DNA of 64,000 nucleotides from an uncultured Alistipes sp. (GTDB lineage: Bacteria; Bacteroidota; Bacteroidia; Bacteroidales; Rikenellaceae), in the NCBI GenBank assembly GCA_947177225.1, contig CAMWTS010000004.1, forward strand, positions 1 through 64,000. Direction: 5' to 3'. Below, one piece after another: positions 1-6,908 of the stretch. The notes below the pieces were generated by a model. That model had not been told where the DNA came from. It made no database searches and saw only the letters and a program-made list of their open reading frames with translations. The first letter of the stretch is position 1; every line of letters starts with the position of its first letter. A program made the position numbers and the translations under genes.

Positions 1-12
1 TTATTTCCACTT

Positions 13-139
13 TGTCATTCTGAGGAGCGTGCTATGTACGCGACGTGAGAATCTCAATTTTCGGTGGATAAACTCCTTTGCGTTGCATTCCTGACAGCGA
101 GACTCCCACGTTGCAACTGCGTTGCTCCTCGGAGTGACA
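13..139 (+). repeat. REPIN-like element, copy 1 (two inverted half-units)
   Basis: The left half is TGTCATTCTGAGGAG, hairpin GCGTGC-TAT-GTACGC, then GACGTGAGAATCTC. The right half is the reverse complement of the same unit with a different hairpin (GCAAC-TGC-GTTGC). The constant flanks and variable but self-complementary arms match the other copies. Confidence 0.8.
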
Positions 140-197
140 GACGCTGGTTTTGTCTTCCCCAGATGTCTCACATTAGTTCGACATGACAGGACGGTAT

Positions 198-329
198 TGT
201 CATTCTGAGGAGCGTGCAATGCACGCGACGTGAGAATCTCTCTTTTTGGGAGAAAATGCACACTCTTGTTAGACAACCACTTTTCTGACGGCGAGACTCC
301 CACGTCGCCTGCGGCTCCTCGGAGTGACA
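198..329 (+). repeat. REPIN-like element, copy 2
   Basis: Same layout as the element at 13-139. The left hairpin is the perfect GCGTGC-AAT-GCACGC and the right hairpin is GCC-TGC-GGC. The space between the half-units is unrelated to copy 1. Confidence 0.8.
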
Positions 330-545
330 GACGCTGGTTTTGTAGTCCCCAGATGTCTCATATTGTTCGACATGACAGCTTCTTTTCCATGATTCCGTTC
401 TCTCATTCGTTAAGAATAGGCAGTATGCTATACAGTCTATCCGTTCTCGCTTCGTTTGTGTGTCAATTAACACCTTTTGACGAAAAGGGCTTGTGAGTCT
501 TGGACTGATTTTACGGAACAGATAATGCCGTCTCAGGCAAAAAAA

Positions 546-570
546 TAAGCAGGAGAAAAACTCCTGCTTA
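546..570 (-). terminator. Rho-independent terminator of tRNA-His
   Basis: A perfect 10-bp inverted repeat (TAAGCAGGAG / CTCCTGCTTA) with a 5-nt loop. On the minus strand it is followed by a run of T, directly after the tRNA 3' end. Confidence 0.85.
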
Positions 571-648
571 TGGGGTGGGAGATGGGGTTCGAACCCACGA
601 CCTAAGGAACCACAATCCTCCACTCTGACCAACTGAGCTACACCCACC
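571..648 (-). tRNA. tRNA-His (anticodon GTG)
   Basis: Read on the minus strand, the sequence folds as a tRNA with D-arm GCTCAGTTGGTCAGAGT, anticodon loop TTGTGGT (anticodon GTG), T-loop TTCGAAC and an encoded CCA end. An extra 5' G (G-1) lies opposite C73, the identity mark of tRNA-His, which supports the call independently of the anticodon. The acceptor stem has one T-T mismatch. It has its own promoter and terminator. Confidence 0.93.
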
Positions 649-675
649 ATATAGATTCCTTATCGGAATCGGGTG

Positions 676-706
676 CAAATATACGTTGTTTTATCGGTAT
701 ATGCAA
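676..706 (-). promoter_or_regulatory. Bacteroidota-type promoter of tRNA-His
   Basis: On the minus strand there is a TTG (704-706), a 20-nt spacer and TATATTTG (676-683), matching the -33/-7 consensus of the primary sigma factor of Bacteroidota. It lies just upstream of the tRNA. Confidence 0.7.
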
Positions 707-741
707 GACTTTACGACGAAAAAAGTTGCGAGACCGATGAT

Positions 742-2565
742 TTATTCTACCAAACCCATATCTATCGACGACGGATAGCGTCTGTTGTGATAGATGGTTA
801 CCTCGCACGGACGGAAATCTTCGGCCGTGCAGTGATATATGTCGATATACTGTTGCGGGTTGCGGTCGAACAGCGGAAACCAAGAGCTTTGCACCTGCAC
901 CATGATCCTGTGGCCGGCAAGAAACGTATGGGCTATGGCGGGCATTGTGAACTGCACCTCGGTGACCTTGCCGGGCGTGAATGCTTCGGGGCAAGAGAAG
1001 GAGTTGCGATAACGGCCGCGCATGATATCGCCGCGAACGAGAGTCTGCCGTCCGTCGGGCGAGCAGTCGATCAGCTTGACGACGAAATCGGCATCGGTCG
1101 ATGACAGCGATACGTAGAGTCTGACGTTGATCTCGCCGGCGGTGCGCAGCTCCCGGTCGAGCACCTCGCCGCAGAAGGTGGCCACATCGCTGCGCTCGGC
1201 GGCAAAACGCTGGTCGGCATTCATGTAGCCTTTGGGTATGCTCTTGCCTACATTGGGCATGTATGGCACAGGATCGGACGGATCGGAGGTGTATGTCGTT
1301 TGGGCGTTGCTTTTGGCCGGGCGGCTGCCGGACAGTTTGCCGTTGTCGGCAAGGTAGAGTGCGACCCGACGTTCGGGGTTGTGCCAACGGTCGAACGACA
1401 GCCAGCGGTTCTCTCCCGAAAAGAAGAGCTGCGTCGTCGGCAGGTCGTCGAGTGAGCCTTGGCCTTTTAGGTGGAAGTTGAAGAACGGCACCTCTATGCA
1501 GTCGCGGTAGTAGTCGCCAAGACCATTGCCGTAGATGATGTCGCCGACAGTGTCGGCCTTGGCGGGCGACTGCCATGCTCCGTGCGACCATGCTCCCATA
1601 ACCAGCCGGCAGTCGGCATGAGGGTTTTCTCGGCATATGGCCTCGTAGGTTTTCCATGCGCCGTAGCAATCCTCTGCGTCGTAGGTGCCGCCGACGATCA
1701 GCACGGCCGCTTCGATGTCGCGGCAGGCACGGCCGGCGCAACGCTCCTGCCACCACTCGTCGTAGTCGGGGTGTTCGGTCATATCGCGCCAGAATTGGAA
1801 GTCGCTGCCGAGCATCTCGCGGAAGTCTGCGACGGTGTGTTGCAGATAGAAACCGAATGTGTCGGTGTTAGGTATGTCGAGTCGTCGAGCCGAAAACTTC
1901 TCGGTGGGTGCGGGGCGCGGCGTGTCGATTGTCGGACCGAACTGCACGGCCGTTTGCAGTGCGAATGCTCCGTTGTGGTGCATGTCGTCGCCCATGAACC
2001 AGTCGTATACCGGAGCCTGCGGTGAGACGGCACGTATGGCAGGGTGGTGTGCGGCCGCGGCCATGGTGGAGTAGAAGCCCGGGTAGGAGTTGCCCTTGAC
2101 ACCGACTCTGCCGTTGTTGTGCGGCAGATTGTTCACGAGCCACTCTGCCGTGTCGTATACGTCGCTTGCCTCATCGGTCTGTGTGCCGCTCTTGTCGGCC
2201 GCAAACGGGCGGACATTGACATATTCGCCTTGACTCATGTAGCGTCCGCGGACATCTTGCCAGACCAAGATGTAGCCCTCGGCGGCATAAGCTGAGTCGA
2301 GACGGCTGTTCCACAACTTGCGCATCGTCTTGCCGTAGGGGGCGCAGCCGTAGGGTGTGCGCGTGATGAGTATGGGGTGAGTCTCGGTGGTGTCGACAGG
2401 CGAGTAGACGGCCGTGTATAGCTCGACGCCGTCGCGCATGGCTATGCGGTATTCCTCTTTGCGGTAGTTGTTTGCGAACCAGTCGGGGTCGTTCCATTGC
2501 GCTGTGGCTGTGAGCGAGATGCACAGCAGAACGATAGAGAGATAGAGATTGCGTTGCATTGTCAT
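742..2565 (-). CDS. CocE/NonD family secreted alpha/beta hydrolase
   Basis: A 607-residue member of the CocE / X-Pro dipeptidyl-peptidase (S15) hydrolase family, which cleaves ester or acyl bonds; the substrate cannot be read from sequence. An N-terminal signal peptide (about residues 1-23, ending TATAQ) predicts export. The hydrolase core follows, with the nucleophile elbow GNSYPGF (Ser about 160) and the family motif LVWQDVRGRYMSQGE near residue 100. The C-terminal third looks like the jelly-roll domain usual for CocE proteins. The length is normal for the family. A second Met two codons in is an equally good start. It lies downstream of a sulfatase on the same strand, but a hairpin at 2600-2631 separates the two, so co-transcription may be only partial. 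Confidence 0.88.
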   Translation of the reverse strand: MTMQRNLYLSIVLLCISLTATAQWNDPDWFANNYRKEEYRIAMRDGVELYTAVYSPVDTTETHPILITRTPYGCAPYGKTMRKLWNSRLDSAYAAEGYILVWQDVRGRYMSQGEYVNVRPFAADKSGTQTDEASDVYDTAEWLVNNLPHNNGRVGVKGNSYPGFYSTMAAAAHHPAIRAVSPQAPVYDWFMGDDMHHNGAFALQTAVQFGPTIDTPRPAPTEKFSARRLDIPNTDTFGFYLQHTVADFREMLGSDFQFWRDMTEHPDYDEWWQERCAGRACRDIEAAVLIVGGTYDAEDCYGAWKTYEAICRENPHADCRLVMGAWSHGAWQSPAKADTVGDIIYGNGLGDYYRDCIEVPFFNFHLKGQGSLDDLPTTQLFFSGENRWLSFDRWHNPERRVALYLADNGKLSGSRPAKSNAQTTYTSDPSDPVPYMPNVGKSIPKGYMNADQRFAAERSDVATFCGEVLDRELRTAGEINVRLYVSLSSTDADFVVKLIDCSPDGRQTLVRGDIMRGRYRNSFSCPEAFTPGKVTEVQFTMPAIAHTFLAGHRIMVQVQSSWFPLFDRNPQQYIDIYHCTAEDFRPCEVTIYHNRRYPSSIDMGLVE

Positions 2566-2599
2566 TGTTTTAGGCGGTTGCCGTCCGGTGGTTGAAAAT

Positions 2600-2631
2600 G
2601 CTCCCGATCGAGACCGGGCACGATCGGGAGC
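2600..2631 (-). terminator. Hairpin between the sulfatase and the CocE hydrolase
   Basis: An 11-bp perfect stem (GCTCCCGATCG / CGATCGGGAGC) with a 10-nt loop. On the minus strand it is followed by ATTTTC. It is probably a terminator, possibly leaky, after the sulfatase gene. Confidence 0.6.
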
Positions 2632-2654
2632 AGCGATGGTGTATGCCGTTATCC

Positions 2655-4064
2655 TTAGAACGGATTGTTAGGCTCGGCGAAGTCGTAGAATGTGCCGTAG
2701 TTGCCGCGGCGCGGTGCTCCGGGCATGTCGGGATAGAAACCGGGCAGTTCATCGACCTTGGCTTTGAGTTTGGCGTAGATGGCCTTGACCTCGTCGCTGC
2801 ACGTCTCGATGTCGATCGGGTGCTCCTCCATGAAGTCCTCTTTGGTGTTGTAGAAGCGTCCGTCCCAGTAGTATTTGTAGTCGGTGGTGCGGGCGGCACG
2901 GGCAGCGTATGGAGCCGGAGCCACAGGCCACAGCGGATTGAAGTGCATGAGCGATATCTCCTTTTCGAGCGGCTGTCCGCCTGCGATCTCCTGATAGAGG
3001 CTTACGCCGTCGAGACCCCACTCTTCGGGAACTTCTATCTGCATGGCATCAGCGAATGTGGGGAAGAAGTCGGTGAAGTCGACCAGTCGTTCGCTCACGT
3101 GCGGCGCCACCTTGTCGCCCCAGCAGATGATTAGCGGAACCGACGTTCCTACACCGCGCGGATCGCCCTTGCCTCCGCGACGCATCGTGCCGTCGGCAAG
3201 CTCCGATACTATGCGTGTCGAGGTGCCGTTGTCCGAGGTGAAGATGAATATGGTGTTATCCCACTGTCCGTTCTCTTTGAGTCGCTTTATCATGCGATCG
3301 ACCTTCTTGTCGAGGTAGGCCACCATGTCGGGGAAGTTGTCGGTATTGCCTTTGAAGCGGCCGAGGAAGTCGAGATCCCAACTCTCCGAATCGGGTGTAG
3401 GGGTGTGGGGTGTGTGCACCAGCGGTGTGGTGTAGTACATCAGGAACGGCTTGTCGGAGTCCTTCTGCTCGTCGAGAAACTCGAATGCCGCCTGCTCGAA
3501 ACCGTCGGGGCCGTAGGTCGAGTATTCGTAGTGGCCGTGATTATCCATCATGCAGTTGGCATAACGGTCGGTGCCGGTGGGGCCGTTGAACTCCTTGTAT
3601 ACCTCCAACTGGTAGAGACACCACTCGTCCCAACCCAGCTTGGTGGGCATTTCGCGTGAACGGCCGAGCTGCCACTTGCCGAACATGCCGGTCGTGTAGC
3701 CGGCCTCCTGCGCCAGCTGCGAGAAGGTGGGCTCGTCGTCGTTCATATAGCCGAAGCATACGTAATTCTTGTCGTTGTAGAGACCCGTCATGAGCTGTAC
3801 GCGCGAAGGTGCGCTGAGCGGCTGGGCGTGCATGTTGGTGTAGAAGATACCGGTGCGTGCCAGCGAGTCGATGGTGTGGGTGTCGTAGGATACGCCGCCC
3901 ATGCAGCCGAAGCACTCGGCGCCGATGTCGTCGGCCAGAAACAGTACGATGTTGGGTCGCTGAGAGTTTTTGTCGTCGCCCTTTTGATCGGACGAGGAGC
4001 AGCCTGCGGCCATGAGCGACAGAGCCGACAGTCCGGCAGCTTGAAGTTTTGGATTGTTAGTCAT
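2655..4064 (-). CDS. Serine-type sulfatase, lipoprotein
   Basis: A 469-residue type I (S1 family) sulfatase that would hydrolyse sulfate esters, probably on host or dietary glycans. The N-terminus carries a lipobox ending at Cys22, so the mature protein is probably a surface or periplasmic lipoprotein. The alkaline-phosphatase-like fold begins with RPNIVLFLADDIG, whose Asp pair binds the metal. The active-site motif is SAPSR (Ser84 to Arg88), so the formylglycine residue would derive from serine. In anaerobes that conversion needs an anaerobic sulfatase-maturating radical-SAM enzyme (anSME), which is not in this window. I chose the start MTNNPK; an upstream ATG three codons earlier is possible. 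Its promoter carries a palindrome shared with two other promoters here. The target sugar is unknown. Confidence 0.92.
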   Translation of the reverse strand: MTNNPKLQAAGLSALSLMAAGCSSSDQKGDDKNSQRPNIVLFLADDIGAECFGCMGGVSYDTHTIDSLARTGIFYTNMHAQPLSAPSRVQLMTGLYNDKNYVCFGYMNDDEPTFSQLAQEAGYTTGMFGKWQLGRSREMPTKLGWDEWCLYQLEVYKEFNGPTGTDRYANCMMDNHGHYEYSTYGPDGFEQAAFEFLDEQKDSDKPFLMYYTTPLVHTPHTPTPDSESWDLDFLGRFKGNTDNFPDMVAYLDKKVDRMIKRLKENGQWDNTIFIFTSDNGTSTRIVSELADGTMRRGGKGDPRGVGTSVPLIICWGDKVAPHVSERLVDFTDFFPTFADAMQIEVPEEWGLDGVSLYQEIAGGQPLEKEISLMHFNPLWPVAPAPYAARAARTTDYKYYWDGRFYNTKEDFMEEHPIDIETCSDEVKAIYAKLKAKVDELPGFYPDMPGAPRRGNYGTFYDFAEPNNPF

Positions 4065-4089
4065 AGGAAACATTTGTTAAAATAGTGGT

Positions 4090-4140
4090 CGAAGATACGA
4101 ATAAATTGGCTCAATGCCAAATTTATTCGGGCATTTTGCC
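4090..4140 (-). promoter_or_regulatory. Sulfatase promoter with palindromic element on the -33 box
   Basis: On the minus strand TTTG (4118-4121), 20 nt, then TATCTTCG (4090-4097). The -33 box lies inside an inverted repeat with arms AATGCC / GGCATT around an AT-rich centre. The same arrangement, with changed but matching arms, occurs at 8582-8630 and 34931-34978. Confidence 0.55.
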
Positions 4141-4402
4141 GTGTGGAAGTGTCGTCGTGCTGTCGGGAGTATGGATTGTCATAATAATTATATCGTGTGT
4201 TAACCGTCGCTTTTCGTTGTTGTGCCGGCCATGCTGCGGTCGTGAGCGGCGAGTGAATGATCGAGGCTGTGTTTTGAGTGGCGATTTACGAAAACATGTT
4301 GATAAAAAAGGTGCGTGAGAGTGGCGTATGCCGTAAAAATATGATACTTTTGCCATCGGTTAATGGCATATGTCCTTTGCGGACGCAGTAAAAATCTCTA
4401 TT
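4141..4402. promoter_or_regulatory. Intergenic region upstream of purA
   Basis: No gene is seen. A TACTTTTG at 4345-4352 fits the -7 consensus on the plus strand about 50 nt before purA, but there is no good -33 box. No PurR-type operator or riboswitch was recognised. Confidence 0.35.
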
Positions 4403-5686
4403 ATGAATAATACGTTGGTTGTAGTAGGTGCCCAGTGGGGCGATGAAGGAAAGGGTAAGATCACCGACTTCTACGCTCGCTCGGCAGATGTCGTAGTGCG
4501 CCATCAGGGCGGTAACAATGCCGGACATACGATCGTATTCGATGGTCGCAAGTTCGCCTTGCAGAGTATTCCTTCGGGCATATTCAATCCGCATATCAAG
4601 AATGTGATGGCCAATGGCATGGTTATCAATCCGGTATCGCTCGTGGAGGAGCTCGAACGGCTGCATAAGGCCGGAGTGACCGATTATCAGCTTTTCATAT
4701 CGGATCGTGCAGCCTGCGTGATGCCGTATCATCAGATGCTCGACGGTGCCTATGAGAGCTTGAAGGGTGGTCGTCTGATCGGCACTACCAAGAAGGGCAT
4801 AGGTCCGGCTTACACCGACAAATACAGCCGCGTGGGCATTCGCATGGGCGATCTGCTGGACGCCGAGTATTTCGCCGAGCGTCTGCACGATGCTCTTCTT
4901 CAAAAGAATTTGGAGTTGAAAATGCTCGGCATGGAGCAGTGCGATTTCGATACGCTGTATGCCCAGTATCGCGAACTCGGCGAGCGTCTGCGCCCGATGA
5001 TATGCGATACGTCGGTGATGCTCAACCGCGAGATGGAGCAGGGCAGCAAGATATTGTTCGAAGGTGCCCAGGGCGTGATGCTCTGCATCGATCACGGTAC
5101 TTATCCCTTCGTGACCTCGTCATCGCCCACGGCGGCGAGCGTGCCGCTGAATACGGGCTTGGCTCCGCGATATATAGATCGGGTGGTGGGCGTTTGCAAG
5201 GCCTATACGACGCGTGTGGGCGAGGGACCGTTCCCCACGGAGTTGCACGATGATACGGCTGAATATATCCGCGAACGCGGTCATGAGTATGGCACCGTGA
5301 CGGGGCGTCCTCGCCGCGTGGGCTGGTTCGATGCGGTGGTGCTGAACCATGTGCGTCGTGTCAGTGGTATCAACTATCTGTCGCTTATGCTGTTCGATGT
5401 GTTGACGGGATTGGATACGCTGCGTATATGTACGGGTTATCGCCTCGACGGCCGGCATATCGACTATGTGCCGTCGACCATCGCCGAGTTGTCGCGCTGC
5501 GAGGCTGAATACATCGAGCTGCCGGGTTGGACGGAGGATATCACTTCGGTTTCCGATTATGACAGCCTGCCGGCCAACGCCAAGGCATATATCAGCAAGA
5601 TAGAGGAGCTTACCTCGACTGAGGTTGCCGTCGTATCGGTAGGTCCCGACCGTGAGCAGACCATCGTGCGCCGTCCGATATTCTGA
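4403..5686 (+). CDS. purA: Adenylosuccinate synthetase
   Basis: Joins IMP and aspartate with GTP hydrolysis to make adenylosuccinate, the first committed step from IMP to AMP, in the cytoplasm. The 427-residue product opens with the family's GTP-binding signature (QWGDEGKGK) and keeps the QGGNNAGHT substrate loop, the GTTKKGIGPAY segment and the later VTGRPRRVGWFD motif. Length is standard. An in-frame ATG 11 codons upstream exists, but the family N-terminus begins at MNNTLVVVGAQWG, so I start there. It is transcribed alone: the flanking genes face the other way, and an 18-bp hairpin at 5761-5799 ends the unit. Confidence 0.96.
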   Translation: MNNTLVVVGAQWGDEGKGKITDFYARSADVVVRHQGGNNAGHTIVFDGRKFALQSIPSGIFNPHIKNVMANGMVINPVSLVEELERLHKAGVTDYQLFISDRAACVMPYHQMLDGAYESLKGGRLIGTTKKGIGPAYTDKYSRVGIRMGDLLDAEYFAERLHDALLQKNLELKMLGMEQCDFDTLYAQYRELGERLRPMICDTSVMLNREMEQGSKILFEGAQGVMLCIDHGTYPFVTSSSPTAASVPLNTGLAPRYIDRVVGVCKAYTTRVGEGPFPTELHDDTAEYIRERGHEYGTVTGRPRRVGWFDAVVLNHVRRVSGINYLSLMLFDVLTGLDTLRICTGYRLDGRHIDYVPSTIAELSRCEAEYIELPGWTEDITSVSDYDSLPANAKAYISKIEELTSTEVAVVSVGPDREQTIVRRPIF

Positions 5687-5760
5687 TTCGGAGGGCAGGA
5701 CGGAATCTGTTAGGTACAAAATAAGATATCATTGCAGCCGTCCGCATGACTGGCTTGTGT

Positions 5761-5799
5761 AGCATCACCGAAGCGCAACTCTTGCGCTTCGGTGATGCT
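5761..5799 (+). terminator. Terminator of purA
   Basis: A perfect 18-bp stem (AGCATCACCGAAGCGCAA and its complement) with a 3-nt loop, 75 nt after the purA stop. The T run after it is short (TTAT). Confidence 0.8.
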
Positions 5800-6189
5800 T
5801 TATCCGTATTGTTGTAGGCATGACTGCTTGTCGGCTGCTTGCCGGTTCGGCAGATTAACAGCCGATTATTGAGATGGCAATGCCCGGCAGAGCGAAGCAG
5901 TGTGGAGTGAAGTTCTGTGGAGAACAGAATCTGCTATATGTCGGGCTGAGATAACCTGGCAAAGGATCGTATCGTGCACGGGCTGTTTATTTCGGGTGTC
6001 ATGCTTCGCCTCAGGGCAGAAGCGGGCGATTTCCAATACTTTCGACTTGGTGACGGTTCGGCAGCCTTCGCGAGCGGACGGTTGTTTGCGATCGCGAAAG
6101 CCTTTTCTGGGCATAAGAGCCATGCCAGGATATAAAAGCCTTATCAAGGCAGAACTGGTCGTGGTATAACTTATCCGGGCATAAAAAAT
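5800..6189. other. Long non-coding interval
   Basis: About 390 bases with no gene I can support. There is a nested hairpin at 5831-5865 (outer arms TCGGCTG / CAGCCGA, inner arms TGCCG / CGGCA). Open frames of about 90 codons exist on both strands (5900-6169 plus, 5866-6147 minus), but neither gives a recognisable protein and they overlap each other. It could be decayed coding sequence or an unrecognised RNA. Confidence 0.4.
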
Positions 6190-6211
6190 GGGGAGAAGTC
6201 TCCTTCTCCCC
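6190..6211 (-). terminator. Terminator of the DUF3244-like gene
   Basis: GGGGAGAAG / CTTCTCCCC with a 4-nt loop, followed on the minus strand by a T run (CATTTTTTAT). Confidence 0.8.
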
Positions 6212-6279
6212 TACGAATGATCCGACCCTTCAAAATTAGTTGATGTTTTTTTCTGTATCAGTTATAGTTGTGGTTACAG

Positions 6280-6666
6280 TTACAGGACGAACTCTCCGTA
6301 ATACCCGCCTTTGTCGGTGTCAATCTCAATAATGTATGTTCCCTCACTGCATGAAAAGGCTACCATGCAGCTGCCTGGTGTCGACGGGCAATACTCCATG
6401 TAACTCTCGCCTGTCGAGAGGTTCGTCACTTGAATCGATGCGCAACCCAAGTTGGCGTCGATGTCGAATGTCAAAGTTCCTGTGGTGCCGTAGAGGTGCA
6501 ATGTACAATCGATCACTGGCAGTATTATAGAGCGAGGATCGGGCTTGGGTGGAACCGGATCTATTGTGACTTTATTGCCGTTTGAGTCTCCGTCTCCGGG
6601 ATTGTCTGCCATTGCCGTACTGCCGAATAGCGCCAGTGCTGACATTAATAATACAAGTCGTTTCAT
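6280..6666 (-). CDS. Small secreted DUF3244-like protein
   Basis: A 128-residue protein with a clear signal peptide (about residues 1-20, ending TAMA). A Pro/Asp-rich linker follows (PVPPKPDPRS), then a compact all-beta domain. The domain pattern (IILPVIDCTLHLY, GTLTFDID, a turn with TGESY, then GTYIIEID and YYGEFVL) resembles DUF3244, a family of small exported proteins of gut Bacteroidales with no known function. Three of its four Cys (residues about 54, 75 and 93) could form disulfides. It lies 242 bases downstream of the TPR regulator-like gene on the same strand but has its own candidate promoter and terminator. Family assignment rests on pattern and context, not a database match. Confidence 0.65.
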   Translation of the reverse strand: MKRLVLLMSALALFGSTAMADNPGDGDSNGNKVTIDPVPPKPDPRSIILPVIDCTLHLYGTTGTLTFDIDANLGCASIQVTNLSTGESYMEYCPSTPGSCMVAFSCSEGTYIIEIDTDKGGYYGEFVL

Positions 6667-6707
6667 ATTGGAAAAACTAAAAAATTAAAACTGTTTTTCT
6701 CTATACA

Positions 6708-6715
6708 CAAAAGTA
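6708..6715 (-). promoter_or_regulatory. -7 box of the DUF3244-like gene
   Basis: On the minus strand TACTTTTG, about 40 nt before the start codon and inside a very AT-rich region. No convincing TTTG is found at -33, so the promoter may need an activator. Confidence 0.4.
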
Positions 6716-6908
6716 TAGAAAATTAGATGATTAAGTTAAAAAATATGGTTTAAAAATCTTTCATTATCCAGTGATATGTAACAGATAATCAGTGAAATAT
6801 GCGCTGTGACTCTCTTTTAAATCTTGCGAAATGCGTAATACATTGATAGTCAGTGTGCTATATGATAAATAATTGTATAATGATTATAAGGTATTAATAA
6901 CCAATATT

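Larger units (their letters stand above)
1..540. repeat. Gene-free stretch made of dispersed palindromic repeats
   Basis: No credible gene is present; the open frames here run through repeats and into the tRNA. The stretch holds two complete inverted-pair elements (13-139 and 198-329), each starting TGTCATTCTGAGGAG and ending CTCCTCGGAGTGACA. It also holds two copies of a short motif CCCCAGATGTCTCA...TTCGACATGACA (155-187 and 346-376), and a degenerate copy of a second hairpin family at about 412-490 (GAATAGGCAGTAT / ATACAGTCTATCC, followed by CCTTTTGACGAAAA). The same families return at 38.5-38.9, 49.5-50.3 and 57.9-58.4 kb. Confidence 0.8.

Noticed and set aside
168..650. 160-codon minus-strand frame near the left edge
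   Set aside because: It runs through tRNA-His, its terminator and palindromic repeats.
4286..5095. 269-codon minus-strand frame over purA
   Set aside because: Antisense shadow; purA is complete on the plus strand.
5900..6169. 89-codon plus-strand frame in the purA gap
   Set aside because: Trp/Cys/Arg-rich translation without domain pattern, overlapped by an equally long minus-strand frame; no promoter.
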